A stretch of 64,000 bases of DNA from Candidatus Poribacteria bacterium (GCA_028818695.1 JAPPNK010000015.1:70497-134496); one strand, 5' to 3'; counted from the stretch's first letter, positions 1-10,911 are shown. The notes: generated by a model from the sequence alone, not told the origin. Numbers and translations: made by a program.

Positions 1-148
1 GGGGTTTGCGGATGCGAACCGCGTTGGGTTCGCCTCTGGATTCCCGCTTTCGCGGGAATGACGACCTGGGCAGACAACGGGGTTTGCGGATGCGAACCGC
101 GTTGGGTTCGCCTCTGGATTCCCGCTTTCGCGGGAATGACGGCCTGGG
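1..148. repeat. Two tandem copies of a 78-bp unit with a REP-like hairpin
   Basis: The unit starting GGGGTTTGCGGATGCGAACC begins at 1 and again at 79, and the copies are almost identical to about 148. Each contains the perfect hairpin ATTCCCGC-TTTC-GCGGGAAT followed by GACG. The same hairpin core recurs at about 21242, 21401 and 28270, so this is a dispersed genomic repeat. No coding function is apparent; the short ORF through it is just an open frame in a repeat. Confidence 0.85.
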
Positions 149-185
149 TCGGCGGGAATCTTTGCAGACGGGAGGCGCATTTTTG

Positions 186-214
186 TTGACAACCGAATCG
201 AATCGGTATATGAT
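186..214 (+). promoter_or_regulatory. Sigma-70-type promoter for the giant Ig-repeat gene
   Basis: A perfect -35 TTGACA (186-191) is followed after exactly 17 bp by TATGAT (209-214). The identical pair with the same spacing lies at 14052-14080. It is the only good promoter upstream of the 10-kb gene and would give a leader of roughly 300-420 nt. Confidence 0.75.
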
Positions 215-636
215 AAGCATAACGCAAAAAAGTTGCGCTCCAGAAAAACGGAGGGTATGATTTTACATGCGTTTCATGACAGGGCTCATGGCGGCAACGG
301 CGCGCTTGATTTTCTGCGCCAAGAGCGCCATACTTGTAACCGCGCAAAAGACGCTGACGTTAATCAGCGTGTGGAGGCATGCGGAGAGTTTGTTCAACGG
401 CGCTCCGAATTGCCGTATAGTTACGCAAGAAAGCGACATGCATGCAATTAGACGCATCCCAAGAGCGGCGGCGGCGAGCCGAAACGCTCCAGCATAGACC
501 GAAACGAAGCAAGGAGGTCTCTGTAGTGACCGATCAGAACGATTCTCTTCGGCGCCGAGCGCGCCCTCTTTTACCGCAAACGGCAAAGCATAAGGCATTC
601 AGAAACATGCATTTGAAACAACAGGATGGACACAAC
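215..636 (+). other. Long leader region before the giant gene
   Basis: No recognisable gene lies here. A GGAGGG box at 250-255 precedes ATGs at 257 and 267 that open short frames (to 451 and 497) without family resemblance; one could be a leader peptide, but nothing supports it strongly. A perfect Shine-Dalgarno AAGGAGGT (511-518) sits 7 nt before GTG 526, which is in frame with the giant gene and could be its true start. Confidence 0.4.
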
Positions 637-3600
637 ATGCGAACCATAAACCGATTCTTTGCGGCCGCGCGCATACTCGGCGCTTGCGCTGTTGCCGCGC
701 TGCTCACGATCGCTGCCGCGCCGCAGGCGATGGCGCAGACAGACACCGATTTTAGCGCGATCACTACAACCCCAGCCGCCGGCACAACCGTGCCAGGCCT
801 CTTCGAAGTGACGTACCAGTTCACGATCCCCGACGGCGACGATGACGACTCCGATCCCGACGTGGTTCAGGTGAGCGGTTTCGCGCCCTCGGACTTTACG
901 GTTACAGACACCAACGACGTGTCGGTCGGTACCGTTCAAAGCATTCGCCGCAGCCCGTCGACGAATACCTACACGGTAAGGATCCTAGCGAACAGCGACC
1001 ATAACGACGAAGCCACCGAAACCGGCGCTTTGACGGTCACCTTGTTGGCGAATTCGGTCGAAGGACCAACACTTGACCTCAACCCGACGCCAGGGGACGA
1101 CACTCGATATGTCAACACCACCGCTACTACTCTTAGTTTGACGGTTGACCAGGCGAAGCCGACCGTGGAGTTTCAGGTGGAGGCGTTAGACGGCACAGAC
1201 GATGCCGATAACTTGGTCAACGGCAAGTTTCAGGTGCAGTTCACCTTCAGCGAGGCGGTGACAGGCTTTGCGTTGAGCGACATATCGGCGCCAAACACAA
1301 CGAAAAGCGATTTGATCGAAGTTACCCCTGGAACGGTCTACACGGCAGATTTTATGCCGAACAACGGCTTCAGCGGCGAGGTGAAGGTGATGATTCCCAG
1401 CGGATCGGTCAACGACGTTGTCGGCAACCTGAACGAAGCGGACGAGATTGACGTCATGGTTGACCAGGCGAAGCCGACCGTGATGATTACGGCGCCCGCC
1501 CAATGGGGCAACGAAAATTTCATGGCGACGATCACCTTCAGCGAGGCTGTGCAAAACTTTGAGGCGGCCGACATCACCCTTGCGCCAACCCCTACCGGAG
1601 AAACAGGGCAATCGGCAGCCATTAGCGCCGGCGTTCTGAATTCGGACGGCAGCCAGACATACATCGCGACCATCTCAGGCGTAACCGCCGACACGACATC
1701 GTTGGATATCTCCATCGCGGCGGACGCTGTGGACGATCTGGCAGGCATCGGCGCCGCTGGCGCTGGCACTACAGGCAACGGCAACACGGCGTCGAATACC
1801 GCAACCGTGGCGATTGACGCCGCCCGCCCGACAGCATCCATCACGGCTTTCTCGCCAACCGAAGACGACCCCACCGGCATAAATCTGTCGCCAGACAACG
1901 TTGATTCGTTCACAGCGACGATCACGTTCAGCAACGGCCTGACTGATAATGATGTGGTCGGTTTCCAGCAAGGCGGCAGAGACATCTACGTCACATACGG
2001 AACCAGCACAACCCCAAATTACAACGACGTTACATTGGCGGGCGCGCTGCCCGGCACGGGATTCACGGCGACGATCACGCCGACCGCCGGCTACGAAGGG
2101 GAGATGACGATTGTTATTCCCGCAAACGCCGCGCAATCGGAGGTTGACACTACAAAGGGCAACCCTAGGTTTGAGCGAACCGTGCGCATCAACCAGGGCG
2201 CGCCGACAGTGGCAGTCACTGCCGAAAAACCCCGAACGAACGGACCCTTCGGCATAACGATCACCTTCAGCGAGCCTGTGACAGGCTTCATGATGGATGA
2301 GATCACGATTGCTGATACGGCAACCACCGACGCAGAGGTGAGCAATTTCGTCGCAGTCCCTGGTGGAACGACCTACACGGCGACCGTCACGCCGTCCGAC
2401 GACGCTAACGACGATACGCCAGGATCAGAGACTGCGATCACCATCAGCGTCATCGCGGGCGTTGCGATGGACATCGTAGGCAACCCCAACGCGGCGTCGC
2501 CCGCTGTTGGCGCCGAAGAAAACCCCAACCCCGTCGTCACCTTCGACGATACGGCTCCGACTGTGATGACGATCAGCGCGCCAGGTTCGGCGAGCGAAGC
2601 GTTCGAGGCGCTCTTCACATTCAGTGAAAACATTGCGGAAGGCTCATTCACAGCGGACGATATAACGGTCGGGAACGGAAGCGCGTCCAATGTGGAAGGC
2701 AGAGACGCTCAATACACAGCGACGATCACGCCGACCGCAGGCTTCAGCGGAACGCTGACAATCAATGTCGCGGCGGACAGATTGACCGACATCGCCGGCA
2801 ACAACAACATGGCGTACGACCGCGTCCCCGACGTTGAAATCGATCCCGCCACGCAGGGCAGCCAGCCGTTCGAGGTCACGATTGATCAGACGGCTCCGAC
2901 CGTGGAGATTGAAGACCCCACTTTAGATGACCCGCCGGGTCCGCGACGGAAGGAGAACGACGCGTTCACGATCACGATCACCTTCGGCGAGGCGGTGACA
3001 GGTCTGACGACGGACGGCATTGCGGTATCGTCCTCGCCTACAGGCAAAGCGGACGACGCGACCACGATGGACGTGGACGAATCGATGCTGGCAGACGCGA
3101 CGGTGACCTCCGTCAGCGGAGGCGGAACCGCTTGGACGGCGGTGATCACGCCGCGCGTCCCGGCGGATGGCGCCACTGACGCGGCAGACACGCCGCTTGT
3201 GGACGAATCGATGCCGTTCCAGGGCAACCTGACGGTGCAGGTCAAAGCGGACGCCGCGGCGGACAGCTCCGGCGGCGGCAACACTGCGTCCAACACATTG
3301 ACCGTCAATATCAACACGGTGAGGCCGACGCTGACGATCTCCACGGAAGGCACACACTTCAAAGAAGCGTTCACGGCGACCTTCACCTTCAACGAGCCGG
3401 TGACAGGCTTTGATGCGACCAACATCTCGCTTGCCGGAGACACCGGGGCGACCGCAACAGAGTTTGCAGAGTCTGACGACGCTGGGGTGACCCCTGGGAC
3501 AACCTATACGGCGACAATCACGCCATCCGAGACCTTCCCTGGCGATAACACGACTGGAGCGTTGACGATTACTGTCCTTGAGAACCTCGCGCAGGACGCG

Positions 3601-6600
3601 CATGGCAACGGCAACGAAGCCTACGACAGCGACGCCGACACGCCAGACGTTGATGAACCGTATTCGGTCACGATCGACAAGACGGCGCCGGTTCCGGCCA
3701 TCTCGACGGTCCAGAATGCGGGAACTTTAACGGAGTTCGGCGACACGCAGGATCTTCAGTTCATCATATCCTTCACAAACGGGACTGGAGGCGCTGAAGA
3801 GGTGCCAGAGCTGACAGCGGCAAACATCCGATTCGGATATGTGCCTGTCACCCAAGTCGTGAACGACAACGCCACCCCTGACAACCCCGCCGATGACACC
3901 AATATAACGTTTGACGACACGGCAACGGAAGTAGCCGGCGGGGCGTCCGTTGTCTCCCTCGTTGCCAGCCCGGCTGAAGATGATCACACCTACACGTTGA
4001 CGATCAATGCAGAGGACTTCGACCGAGATCCGCCCTCCGCTCCTATTGCCGACCCCGATGACACGCCGACGGGCGCAATGGATGTTAGAACGGATAACTA
4101 TCGGAGAAATCTGCGAATCTACATTGATGCAGACGAGGTGATGGACCTCGCAGGCAACAACAACGCTGAATACGACAGCGACGCCGCAGAAGGCGTCCAA
4201 GGGCGCCAAGTCGTCATTGTTCCGGTTATCCCGTCCATCACGATTGAGACCCTCGCGAGCGATGGCGTGACCGGCGGGTTGACCAGAACCGCTTTCAACG
4301 ACAATCCGCTCAGCGACGGACCGGCGTTCCCTGTCAAGTTCACATTCTCCTCGTCTGTCGGCGTGTTCGACGCGGCCGACGTTACGCTCGGCGGAGACAC
4401 CAGCGCGACCCTAACAGAGTTTAGCGGCGCTGACGAAACCTATACGGCGAAGGTCACGCCGCTCCAGCCCGTCGTTAACGAACAGACAGGCGATGTTACG
4501 ACGCCAGGGTACACCGGCCCCTTGACGATCACCGTTGCCGCGAACATCAACAACCTCGGCAACTTTCCGATAACGCATACGGTCTATGTCGACCAAAACA
4601 CGCCCGTTGCGAATGCCATTACGGGACCCTTCCCCCAGGACGATGAGGGAATGCGCGCCGACACGGCGTTGACTGGCGCGCCAACGATCGGCGGAGACCC
4701 GTTCTATGTGCAGGTCACGTTCAGCGAGCAGGTGGAAAATCTCGGTCCGTCAGGCTTCGATATCTATAATCTGACCGACCTCGGCGCTACGAAAATTCAG
4801 GTCGGGACAGCGTCCGAGATAATGGCAGAAGAGATGGCGGACGGCGTGACGACCCAAACGTGGACGGCAAAGATCACGCCGAACCCAGGCTTCAACGGCA
4901 ATATAGTGGTGGCGGTCAAGGAAGGCGCCGCGATGGACAGAGCGGGCAGAGCCTCCACCTTGGCAGACACCGCGCCTGTTCTTGGCGCTGCCGCCGGGAG
5001 CGAAATCACGGTTGACCAGCGGGGACCGAAGCCGGTCATCTCCTTCCCCGAAGCGCGGACGGAAGAGCACAATGTGATTGTCGCGACAGACCTAGCAAGC
5101 GGCTTCGCTCTAAGGCTCCGGTTCCAAAACGGCGATCAGACCGACAACACCAACATGCCTATCTATGAGGCAGTGGGCGCAGGCACCGCTGACGATCCCA
5201 ACTTCACGTTGGATGACGTCGTGGTCTCGCCGGCGGGGGCAGCGACGGTTACCGTCGCCACAGCCACCGATCCTGAATGGACGATAACGGTCATACCGAG
5301 ACCGGACGATACGAATACAGACGATGTGAATGAGGCGTACGAGGGACCGATCACCATATCGATCCCCGCGATGCGCTTCGAGGACGGCGTCGGAAACATG
5401 AACGCCGCCTCCAACATGTTCATGGTGGTGATCGATAGGGGGGCTCCGCGCGCCACTTCCATCACCAGCGCGGACGCTATAGCGTTGGGGCGCCCGTTCG
5501 ATTTGACGGTTATGTTCAACGAGGATGTGACCGGCTTTGAGACGGATCCCAACCTTACCATTGTCGGATATACAGGCGCGAGCTATGACGGCACCGGCGG
5601 TACGACGATCACACCGACTGCAATCACGGTGGCTCCTGTCGGCGACAGCAAGCAGATGTACAAAGCCACGATCACACTTGGAACAACCGTGACCGAGGCT
5701 AAAGTGTTTGTGTTTGTGGCGGCGAGCGCTGTAACCGATCTCGCCGGCAACGCGAACCTTGTCTCTTGGGATGCCGAAGAGGAAGAGGCTGGCGATCCGA
5801 TGGATGTCTACTACGAGCAGACCATCAACAGAACCAGTCCGACCGTGGTAATCACCCGTGCCGAAAGCACTGAGACCGATCCTAATCCAGCGCCAGACGG
5901 CTCGCATAAATTCAATTTCGAGTTCAACAAGGTTGTCACGGGCTTCGATGCTGGCAATTCTCTCGATGTTTCGGTCACAAATGGAAGCTATGTGCCGGGC
6001 AGCTTCGAGGCGTCAACGACAAACACGAGGCTTTATTCGGCAAGCTACTTGCCGGATGGCAACGGCGACCTGATGCTGGTTGTCCTGGCGGAGGCTGCGA
6101 TGGACGCGGCTCAAAACCCATCGCTCGCAGCGATGTTTATGCTGGACTTGAGCCGCCCGACAGCGGAGATTGTTGTTGTCAGAGATGATGGCACTGGCAC
6201 CTTCGTCGAAGACACGACTCCGCAGAACGAAGCGTTCATGGTGGAGGTTCGGTTCAACGAGCCGATAAATATCGCGACTACGGGCTCGCCTGTATCCTTT
6301 GATCTCGCAGTTCAGAATGGCACTGCGGCAGCTTTTGCTAGAGGTAACTGGCAGACTCCTGTGGCCATTCCGGGTGATACCGACGGCAATGAATCATCTG
6401 AAGTCTACAGAACAACAATCACGCCGAGCCCCAACTTCGATGGAATTCTGACAGTTGGCTTGGCGGCGAATTCGGTTCAAGACCTTAACGGCAACTGGAA
6501 CGCTGGACCGGCGCAAAAGATGGTGATGATAGACCAGACCGCTCCTACGGTTATGATCATGCCGACAGCGATTGGCAGCGCTTTCGCCTCCAACGGGAGC

Positions 6601-9600
6601 AGCTTCACGGCGACCTTCACCTTCAGCGAGCCGGTGACAGGCTTTACCGAAGACGACCTCCCCGCTGGGAACGTGGTCGGCGGGACTCTGGTTGCGGGCA
6701 GTCTGAGGCGCATGCTCCTGAACGGAAGTACCGTCGTAACGAATCCGATGGAACCCGCTCAGATTCACACGGTCTTGATCACTCCGAACGCCAGCGTAGC
6801 GGAAATCACCATTACCTGGCCGGCAGATGCCGTCATGGACTTGGCGGGCAACAACAACGCCGCCTACGACGGCGATCCTGAGACGGACACCCCTGATCCG
6901 CACACAATAACGGTGGATACGGTGGCGCCGACGCCGGTCATCACAGGTCCTGCCAGTTACGCCGGCCCGATCGTGATCATGATCACGTTCGTAGACGACG
7001 CGACTGCCACCCCCTTGGTCGAAGAGGAGGTTACAGGCTTTGATGCGGGCGATGTGGCGATAGTAGGCGGCGATAAAGGCAGCTTCATCGCGGTGAGCGA
7101 GTCGCAGTATCGGCTCAATATCACGCCGACACCCGGCGTGAATGAGATAACGGTTGATATTGCAGCGAACGCGGCTATGGACGGCGCTGGAAACCAAAGT
7201 CTCGTCGCAACGCAATACACTGCGGCTTACGACTCGGCTCTGCCGTATGTATCAAACATTGAGGCGCCTGATGTGACGAACGGCGATTTCACCGCGATGA
7301 TCAACTTCAGCGAAGCGGTGACAGGCTTCAGTGCGGCAGGTGTGGCGGTTACAGGCGGGACGGTGAAACCCGGCTCCCTTACCACCATAACAGCCTCCAG
7401 ATACAGCGTGGAGATTATGCCGAATCCGGCGGTGATGGACGATCCGTTGACGCTGGATATGGATGAATCGGCTCCGGCGTTTGAAGGAGATTTGACCGTC
7501 TCCGTGTTGGCGGACGCTGCAACTGCAGTCGCCGCCCCAGCGAGCCGGACTACGGTTGAGTCGAGTGTCTATATTGTCCGTATCGACTTGACGGCTCCGA
7601 CGGCGACAGCGTTCACGCTGAACCCCGACACAAACGGCGTCGCGCAGCCGCTGCGCTTCAATCAGTTCAACTTCCAGGTTGTCATCACGTTTGACGAGGA
7701 CATTGATCGGACGACCTGGGCTACGACCGATCTGACGGTCAGCAGCGGATCGACGGTTACCAGCGTGAGCAGCGCCGACGCTCGGACGCTGACCGCCATG
7801 ATCAACTCGCCGAATCAGCAGGCGACGGTCTCTCTCGGCGCGGGCATGGTGACCGACATTGGCGGCAACGGCAACGTCGCGCATGCGGGCGGTACTATTT
7901 CGCGCACGACGAAAGCTCCGACGGTGACAGCGTTCACGCTGAACGGCGGGCAGCCGCTGCGCTTCAATCAGTTCAACTTCCAGGTTGTCATCACGTTTGA
8001 CGAGGACATAGATCTGACGACCTGGGCTGTGGGCGATCTGACGGTCAGCAGCGGATCGACGGTTACCAGCGTGGGCAACAACGGCGCTCGGACGCTGACC
8101 GCCATGATCAGCTCGCCGCATCAGCTGACGACGGTCTCTCTCGGCGCGAATGTGGTGGACAACACGGACGGCGCCGGCAACGCCGCGCATGCGGGCGGCA
8201 CTGTCGCGCGCGCGACGGGCGCTCCGACCGTGTCGCTGTTTGTGGCGGACGGCATCCTTACGCGCAACGCCTCTCCGTTCCAGGTTCGGATCGTGTTCAA
8301 CCAGCCGGTGACCGGCTTTGTTCTAGACGATCTGAGCGTGGTGGGCGGAACGAAGGATCAGTTCCAGGCAGTGTCGGGTCAGATTTACACGGCTCGCATC
8401 ACGCCGACAGCGGGTCAGTCGTCGGTTGTGATTTCGGTTAATGCGGGTGTCGCAATGAACAGCGGGAATATCGGCAACGCCGCCTCCGGCGCGTTGACCG
8501 TCAACATCTCGATAAGCTCCAGGACGGTGAGCGTCACATCGCCGGCGCAGGGTCCTGTGACCGGTCCGTTCAATGTGAATATCTCGTTCAGCGTGGCCAC
8601 GAGCGGCTTTGAGACGGGCGACATCACGGTGTTGAACGGGACGGTGACCTCGTTGGATCATGTGTCGCTGAGTCGGAACTGGGTTGCGTCGATCACACCG
8701 ACCGGTCAGGAGGTGGCGGTGTATCTGGTTCAAAATGTTGTGAACGGCGGAAACGCTCCGTCGAATGTGTTCAGGATTCGGTCGGACGTCGGCTCGCCTG
8801 TTCCCTCAGGCTTGAGTGTGAGCCTCACGGGTCCGGCGGCTGTTAAGGCGGGCGCATCGACGATGAATATCCTGTTCACGCGGGACGACGTCGGCGTTCC
8901 TGTGACCGGTTTAGCCTTGAGCGATCTGTCGGTGACGCCGAGTTCTATCGCGTTGACGAACTTGACGCCGCATGCGACGGACGCGGGCCGTTATATGGTG
9001 ACATTGACGCCCCCTAACGACTTTGAGGGCGACGTGACCGTTACTCTCGCTGCGAACGCGGCGATAGACGACCGCGGCAACAACAGCCCCGGAGGTTCGT
9101 TCCAGACGCGGGTGGACAGCACGCCTCCAACGGTTATGATTTCGGGTCCGACCGGCCCGTCGAACGGAGCCGTTGATTTGACGTTCACCTTCAGCGAGCC
9201 GGTGACAGGCTTTGACGCCGCCGATTTGACGGTCAGCGGCGGAACAGCCGGCGCTATCACAGGCTCCGACGCAGTCTATATGGCGACCATAACGCCGGCG
9301 GCTGATTACAACGGTGAGTTGACGGCGGATATCGCGGCGGAAGCTGCTATGGATGCCGCCGGCAATATGAGTACTGCCGCCGAGCAATACGCGGTGATGA
9401 TTGACCAGACGCCTCCGACAGTTGCCGTGACCGGTCCGGAAGGGCCGATCAAGGACGAAATGATCATGATCATGATCGCGTTCAGCGAAGCGGTGACTGG
9501 GTTTGAGTTGTCGGACATTGCTGTTGGGAACGGGTCTGCTTCCGATCTAGCAGCGGATGAGACGACGCCGGGCCGCTACACAGCGATGGTTCAAGCGGAC

Positions 9601-10911
9601 AGCGGCTTTGAAGGCATGCTGACGGTCGACATTGCGGCGGGCGCGGCAGCCGACATGGCAACGAACGCAAGCATGGCGGCGGAACAGTACGCCGTTGAGG
9701 TTGTGCTGGATACGTCGTTCACGATTGCATTGAACCAAGGCTTGAACATGATCCATGTTCCTGTGAAGGTGGACGGTCTGGCGATGGTGAGCAATCTCTA
9801 CGACGCTCTCGGCGGTTCGTCGGATGTGCTGTATATTCTGTCTCTAGACGGCAGCAGAAACTTTGTAGCCTATGTCGGCATACCTGGTTCTTCGGGCGAT
9901 ACGGCGTTGTCGGATCAGACGGCGGTGGTTGTGAACATGCGGACGGCGAAGTCGGTGACCTTCACGGGCGGCTTGCTGGACGATACGGTTTCGCTGACGC
10001 AGGGCGTCAATCTGATCGGGGTTCCGCGCGCCGGAGTGGTGGCAATGGCGAGCGAGGTGGCTCCGGACGCGACGGCCGTTCTGGTTTTGACAACCAATTC
10101 GATTGGCGAGGCTCAGTTCACACTTGTCATTCCGAACACGCCTTCGGATGTGCCGGCGGCCGGCGGTCAGGGCTACATTGTGGTCGCTGCCGCGGACGAT
10201 TCGATAACCTACACGGGCGAGGCGTGGGAGGATCCTGAAGATACCGCGATGTCGGCAGCTTCGACAGAAGCGGTCAAGTATGACCCGACCTCAACGCCTG
10301 TTCTTCTGATTGAAGGCTCGTTTGCCCGCGAGGACACCCAGGAGCCTGTCAACGGGCTTCAGGTGACGATTAAGAATCTGCGGACGGGCGAGTCGGAAAC
10401 CGACACGGCAGGCTTGACGGCCGGCAGCGGTCGGTTTGTGAAGCCGATGGTCGCTCTGCGCAGCGATCGTTATGAAGAGGGCGACATGCTTGAGGTGTCG
10501 GTCGTTGATCCGAGCGGAACGTTCGGCGGATTGACGCCTGTTCGAACGGTTGTCGGCAAGGATGAGATCGCCGTTGGGCGGATCAACATTGGGCGGCAGC
10601 TGCTGAGCGCGGTTCCGTATCGTTCAGATCTGCTGCCAAACTATCCGAACCCGTTCAACCCCGAAACATGGATCCCGTTCGACTTGGCTGAGGCGAGTCG
10701 GACAACGGTGACCATTTACAACGCAGCCGGTCAAACGGTTCGCGTGTTGGAACTGGGTCAATTGCCTGCTGGTCAGTACCGCAGCCGTTCCAAGGCCGCC
10801 TACTGGGATGGTCGGAACGCTCTCGGCGAGCGGGTTTCCAGCGGTCTTTACTTCTACCGCATTGAAGCGGGGTCGTTCAGCGCATTGCGCCGAATGGTCA
10901 TCTTGAAATAA
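637..10911 (+). CDS. Giant secreted Ig-like repeat protein with FlgD-like C-terminal module
   Basis: Encodes about 3424 residues. The N-terminus is a classical signal peptide: MRTINRFF, then a hydrophobic core, then cleavage near AMA-Q. About 25 divergent Ig-like repeats follow, each carrying a variant of the strand motif F(T/S)ATxTFSEPVTGF and ending in a phrase such as AADAVxDLAGN; these resemble the Big_12/BapA-type domains of surface adhesins. The last 370 residues differ: a domain starting LNQGLNMIHVPV, a small beta domain, and a FlgD-like Ig module with YPNPFNPETWIPFDL, AYWDGRNALGE and SGLYFYRIEAG. The same module ends the protein at 47397-48932. Role by inference: exported adhesin or matrix protein. 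Start 637 was chosen for the signal peptide and AGGA box (623-626). GTG 526 has a better ribosome site and would add 37 residues before the signal peptide. A hairpin terminator follows the stop. Confidence 0.9.
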   Translation: MRTINRFFAAARILGACAVAALLTIAAAPQAMAQTDTDFSAITTTPAAGTTVPGLFEVTYQFTIPDGDDDDSDPDVVQVSGFAPSDFTVTDTNDVSVGTVQSIRRSPSTNTYTVRILANSDHNDEATETGALTVTLLANSVEGPTLDLNPTPGDDTRYVNTTATTLSLTVDQAKPTVEFQVEALDGTDDADNLVNGKFQVQFTFSEAVTGFALSDISAPNTTKSDLIEVTPGTVYTADFMPNNGFSGEVKVMIPSGSVNDVVGNLNEADEIDVMVDQAKPTVMITAPAQWGNENFMATITFSEAVQNFEAADITLAPTPTGETGQSAAISAGVLNSDGSQTYIATISGVTADTTSLDISIAADAVDDLAGIGAAGAGTTGNGNTASNTATVAIDAARPTASITAFSPTEDDPTGINLSPDNVDSFTATITFSNGLTDNDVVGFQQGGRDIYVTYGTSTTPNYNDVTLAGALPGTGFTATITPTAGYEGEMTIVIPANAAQSEVDTTKGNPRFERTVRINQGAPTVAVTAEKPRTNGPFGITITFSEPVTGFMMDEITIADTATTDAEVSNFVAVPGGTTYTATVTPSDDANDDTPGSETAITISVIAGVAMDIVGNPNAASPAVGAEENPNPVVTFDDTAPTVMTISAPGSASEAFEALFTFSENIAEGSFTADDITVGNGSASNVEGRDAQYTATITPTAGFSGTLTINVAADRLTDIAGNNNMAYDRVPDVEIDPATQGSQPFEVTIDQTAPTVEIEDPTLDDPPGPRRKENDAFTITITFGEAVTGLTTDGIAVSSSPTGKADDATTMDVDESMLADATVTSVSGGGTAWTAVITPRVPADGATDAADTPLVDESMPFQGNLTVQVKADAAADSSGGGNTASNTLTVNINTVRPTLTISTEGTHFKEAFTATFTFNEPVTGFDATNISLAGDTGATATEFAESDDAGVTPGTTYTATITPSETFPGDNTTGALTITVLENLAQDAHGNGNEAYDSDADTPDVDEPYSVTIDKTAPVPAISTVQNAGTLTEFGDTQDLQFIISFTNGTGGAEEVPELTAANIRFGYVPVTQVVNDNATPDNPADDTNITFDDTATEVAGGASVVSLVASPAEDDHTYTLTINAEDFDRDPPSAPIADPDDTPTGAMDVRTDNYRRNLRIYIDADEVMDLAGNNNAEYDSDAAEGVQGRQVVIVPVIPSITIETLASDGVTGGLTRTAFNDNPLSDGPAFPVKFTFSSSVGVFDAADVTLGGDTSATLTEFSGADETYTAKVTPLQPVVNEQTGDVTTPGYTGPLTITVAANINNLGNFPITHTVYVDQNTPVANAITGPFPQDDEGMRADTALTGAPTIGGDPFYVQVTFSEQVENLGPSGFDIYNLTDLGATKIQVGTASEIMAEEMADGVTTQTWTAKITPNPGFNGNIVVAVKEGAAMDRAGRASTLADTAPVLGAAAGSEITVDQRGPKPVISFPEARTEEHNVIVATDLASGFALRLRFQNGDQTDNTNMPIYEAVGAGTADDPNFTLDDVVVSPAGAATVTVATATDPEWTITVIPRPDDTNTDDVNEAYEGPITISIPAMRFEDGVGNMNAASNMFMVVIDRGAPRATSITSADAIALGRPFDLTVMFNEDVTGFETDPNLTIVGYTGASYDGTGGTTITPTAITVAPVGDSKQMYKATITLGTTVTEAKVFVFVAASAVTDLAGNANLVSWDAEEEEAGDPMDVYYEQTINRTSPTVVITRAESTETDPNPAPDGSHKFNFEFNKVVTGFDAGNSLDVSVTNGSYVPGSFEASTTNTRLYSASYLPDGNGDLMLVVLAEAAMDAAQNPSLAAMFMLDLSRPTAEIVVVRDDGTGTFVEDTTPQNEAFMVEVRFNEPINIATTGSPVSFDLAVQNGTAAAFARGNWQTPVAIPGDTDGNESSEVYRTTITPSPNFDGILTVGLAANSVQDLNGNWNAGPAQKMVMIDQTAPTVMIMPTAIGSAFASNGSSFTATFTFSEPVTGFTEDDLPAGNVVGGTLVAGSLRRMLLNGSTVVTNPMEPAQIHTVLITPNASVAEITITWPADAVMDLAGNNNAAYDGDPETDTPDPHTITVDTVAPTPVITGPASYAGPIVIMITFVDDATATPLVEEEVTGFDAGDVAIVGGDKGSFIAVSESQYRLNITPTPGVNEITVDIAANAAMDGAGNQSLVATQYTAAYDSALPYVSNIEAPDVTNGDFTAMINFSEAVTGFSAAGVAVTGGTVKPGSLTTITASRYSVEIMPNPAVMDDPLTLDMDESAPAFEGDLTVSVLADAATAVAAPASRTTVESSVYIVRIDLTAPTATAFTLNPDTNGVAQPLRFNQFNFQVVITFDEDIDRTTWATTDLTVSSGSTVTSVSSADARTLTAMINSPNQQATVSLGAGMVTDIGGNGNVAHAGGTISRTTKAPTVTAFTLNGGQPLRFNQFNFQVVITFDEDIDLTTWAVGDLTVSSGSTVTSVGNNGARTLTAMISSPHQLTTVSLGANVVDNTDGAGNAAHAGGTVARATGAPTVSLFVADGILTRNASPFQVRIVFNQPVTGFVLDDLSVVGGTKDQFQAVSGQIYTARITPTAGQSSVVISVNAGVAMNSGNIGNAASGALTVNISISSRTVSVTSPAQGPVTGPFNVNISFSVATSGFETGDITVLNGTVTSLDHVSLSRNWVASITPTGQEVAVYLVQNVVNGGNAPSNVFRIRSDVGSPVPSGLSVSLTGPAAVKAGASTMNILFTRDDVGVPVTGLALSDLSVTPSSIALTNLTPHATDAGRYMVTLTPPNDFEGDVTVTLAANAAIDDRGNNSPGGSFQTRVDSTPPTVMISGPTGPSNGAVDLTFTFSEPVTGFDAADLTVSGGTAGAITGSDAVYMATITPAADYNGELTADIAAEAAMDAAGNMSTAAEQYAVMIDQTPPTVAVTGPEGPIKDEMIMIMIAFSEAVTGFELSDIAVGNGSASDLAADETTPGRYTAMVQADSGFEGMLTVDIAAGAAADMATNASMAAEQYAVEVVLDTSFTIALNQGLNMIHVPVKVDGLAMVSNLYDALGGSSDVLYILSLDGSRNFVAYVGIPGSSGDTALSDQTAVVVNMRTAKSVTFTGGLLDDTVSLTQGVNLIGVPRAGVVAMASEVAPDATAVLVLTTNSIGEAQFTLVIPNTPSDVPAAGGQGYIVVAAADDSITYTGEAWEDPEDTAMSAASTEAVKYDPTSTPVLLIEGSFAREDTQEPVNGLQVTIKNLRTGESETDTAGLTAGSGRFVKPMVALRSDRYEEGDMLEVSVVDPSGTFGGLTPVRTVVGKDEIAVGRINIGRQLLSAVPYRSDLLPNYPNPFNPETWIPFDLAEASRTTVTIYNAAGQTVRVLELGQLPAGQYRSRSKAAYWDGRNALGERVSSGLYFYRIEAGSFSALRRMVILK
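7594..8220 (+). repeat. Recent intragenic duplication of one Ig-like module
   Basis: Units 7594-7914 and 7915-8220 match closely at DNA level, for example CAGCCGCTGCGCTTCAATCA at 7645 and again at 7951. The other Ig-like modules of this gene have diverged far more, so this is a young tandem duplication. Unit one has an extra in-frame insert coding for PDTNGVA. Confidence 0.85.

Noticed and set aside
267-497. Small gene with GGAGGG upstream of the giant gene
   Set aside because: No family resemblance or conserved pattern; kept only as a possible leader ORF in the region entry.
1338-9756. Many minus-strand ORFs opposite the giant gene (for example 1338-1985, 5110-5907, 7252-8190)
   Set aside because: They mirror the codon pattern of the repeat gene, show no family motifs and repeat the same low-complexity sequence.
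10621-10911. Type IX secretion sorting domain
   Set aside because: The module resembles it, but FlgD-like Ig modules also look like this and no type IX gene is in the window, so the call was left general.
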